From Alloalcanivorax mobilis (GTDB lineage: Bacteria; Pseudomonadota; Gammaproteobacteria; Pseudomonadales; Alcanivoracaceae), in assembly GCF_002864685.1 (NCBI RefSeq), contig NZ_NMQZ01000006.1:124001-188000 (forward strand): DNA of 64,000 nt. The letters are read 5' to 3'. The notes beneath the pieces are model-generated. The model saw only the letters and a program-made list of their open reading frames with translations. It made no database searches and was not told the origin of the DNA. The stretch's first letter is position 1; the number at the start of each line of letters is the position of its first letter. This document shows, one piece after another, positions 63,070-64,000 of the stretch. The position numbers and the translations under genes were made by a program.

Positions 63070-63224
63070 CTGGATGCTAGACGCCGGACGCCGGACGCCG
63101 GACGCTAAACCCGTTGCTGAGATTCTCGGTGTGTTTTCTGCTTCGTTCTCAGGAAACACACCAACGGTTTCCGTCTCGGGTTTAGCGTCCGGCGTCCGGC
63201 GTCCGGCGTCTGGCGCCAGGCGTC
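63070..63224. repeat. Heptamer-arm inverted repeat, GACGCNN family, copy 9
   Basis: The left arm (63070-63107) has GATGCTA, GACGCCG (three) and GACGCTA units; the right arm (63178-63224) has GGCGTCC units. The core holds GGTGTGTTTTCTG and CAGGAAACACACC. It separates the convergent kinase and accC genes and its end forms part of the accC TGA stop. Confidence 0.9.
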
Positions 63225-64000
63225 AATGACTCCCCAACTTCCTTTCCAAATGATGGATATCCACGCCGCCTTTTTCGAACGCGGGGTCGCGGAAGATTTT
63301 GTCGCGGTGCAGGGCGATGTTGGTTTTGATGCCTTCCACCACGATCTCTTCCAGCGCGTTGCGCATGCGCGCGAACGCCACGTCGCGGTTTTCACCCCAG
63401 GTGATCAGCTTGCCGATCAGTGAGTCGTAGTAGGGGGGCACGGTGTAACCGCCGTAGATGTGCGAATCGACCCGCACGCCGTTGCCGCCGGGGGCGTGGA
63501 AATAGGTGATTTTGCCCGGGCAGGGCACGAAGCTGACCGGGTCTTCCGCGTTGACCCGCACCTCAATGGCGTGGCCCTGGAACAGGATGTCTTCCTGTTT
63601 CAGGTTCAGGCCTTCGTCGCCGGCAATGCGCAATTGCTCCTTGACGATGTCCACGCCGGTGATCATTTCGGTGACCGGGTGCTCCACCTGAACGCGGGTG
63701 TTCATCTCGATGAAATAGAAGCGCTCGTTTTCGTAGAGAAACTCAAAGGTGCCGGCGCCCCGATAGTTGATTTCCTTGCAGGCGTTGACGCAGCGTTGCG
63801 CCACCTCTTCTTTAAGGTGAACCGGGATGTCCGGCGCCGGCGCTTCTTCCACCACTTTCTGGTGGCGACGCTGCAGGGAGCAGTCCCGGTCGCCCAGGTG
63901 CACGGCATGGCCGGCGCCATCGGAAAGCACTTGGATTTCCACATGGCGAGGCTGCTGCAGAAATTTTTCCATGTACACGGTGGCGTCGCCGAACGCGTTC
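63223..64000 (-). CDS. accC: Biotin carboxylase subunit of acetyl-CoA carboxylase, C-terminal part
   Basis: The gene runs off the right edge; the last 258 residues are visible. AccC carboxylates biotin on AccB for fatty acid synthesis. The fragment reads [93 protein letters not shown] and [12 protein letters not shown]. The TGA stop overlaps repeat copy 9. accB would lie further right, outside the window. Confidence 0.97.
   Translation of the reverse strand, partial: NAFGDATVYMEKFLQQPRHVEIQVLSDGAGHAVHLGDRDCSLQRRHQKVVEEAPAPDIPVHLKEEVAQRCVNACKEINYRGAGTFEFLYENERFYFIEMNTRVQVEHPVTEMITGVDIVKEQLRIAGDEGLNLKQEDILFQGHAIEVRVNAEDPVSFVPCPGKITYFHAPGGNGVRVDSHIYGGYTVPPYYDSLIGKLITWGENRDVAFARMRNALEEIVVEGIKTNIALHRDKIFRDPAFEKGGVDIHHLERKLGSH

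Overview
The window is chromosomal DNA from a high-GC gammaproteobacterium. Gene order follows Pseudomonas-like neighbourhoods: lptD-surA-pdxA-rsmA-apaG-apaH divergent from amgK-murU; trpEGDC, a Vfr-type crp, osmC, speD, coq7; accC, prmA, a DUF3426 gene, dusB, fis, purH, purD. Together with an E. coli-type cyo oxidase this suggests an Alcanivorax-like member of the Pseudomonadales/Oceanospirillales. The genus is inference from gene content, not from a marker search. I see no tRNA, rRNA, CRISPR, prophage or intact transposase. About 60 genes are supported.

Layout. 1-8.9 kb: tsaD end, plsY, folB-folK, four tandem paralogous lipoprotein genes of unknown function, a pteridine reductase and cca. 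9-15 kb: a DMT transporter, a nitronate monooxygenase-like enzyme, and an fbpABC iron transporter with a Fur box. 15-20 kb: the prkA-yeaH-spoVR stress set. 20-29.8 kb: the apaH to lptD cluster, then amgK-murU-rpe (cell-wall recycling, outer membrane biogenesis). 30-34.4 kb: a DUF4396 membrane protein, an NlpC/P60 lipoprotein, an HxlR regulator divergent from an Old Yellow Enzyme, and an MFS transporter. 34.6-41.4 kb: cyoABCD, a SURF1 protein and a RegB/RegA-type redox two-component pair. 42-49.6 kb: trpEGDC, crp, osmC, speD, coq7. 49.8-54.6 kb: a hybrid kinase with a degenerate ATPase domain, a TauE/SafE-type transporter and a cNMP-binding/rhodanese fusion. 54.7-64 kb: purD, purH, fis, dusB, DUF3426, prmA, two inserted genes and the accC end.

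The most unusual content is non-coding. Fourteen large inverted repeats (about 90-195 bp) sit directly behind gene 3' ends, seven of them between convergent genes and none between divergent genes. Their arms are tandem heptamers. Three unrelated sequence families share this plan: GACGCNN (nine copies), GTTNNAA (four copies) and NNCACGC (one copy). Most GACGCNN copies also carry a 75-85 bp core with an inner palindrome of the type GTGTTTNCTG...CAGNAAACAC. Pairs of cores are about 92% identical in opposite orientation. Several genes take their stop codon, and in two cases their C-terminal residues, from the repeat. I read these as mobile or recombining 3'-end elements, possibly bidirectional terminators; that role is inference.
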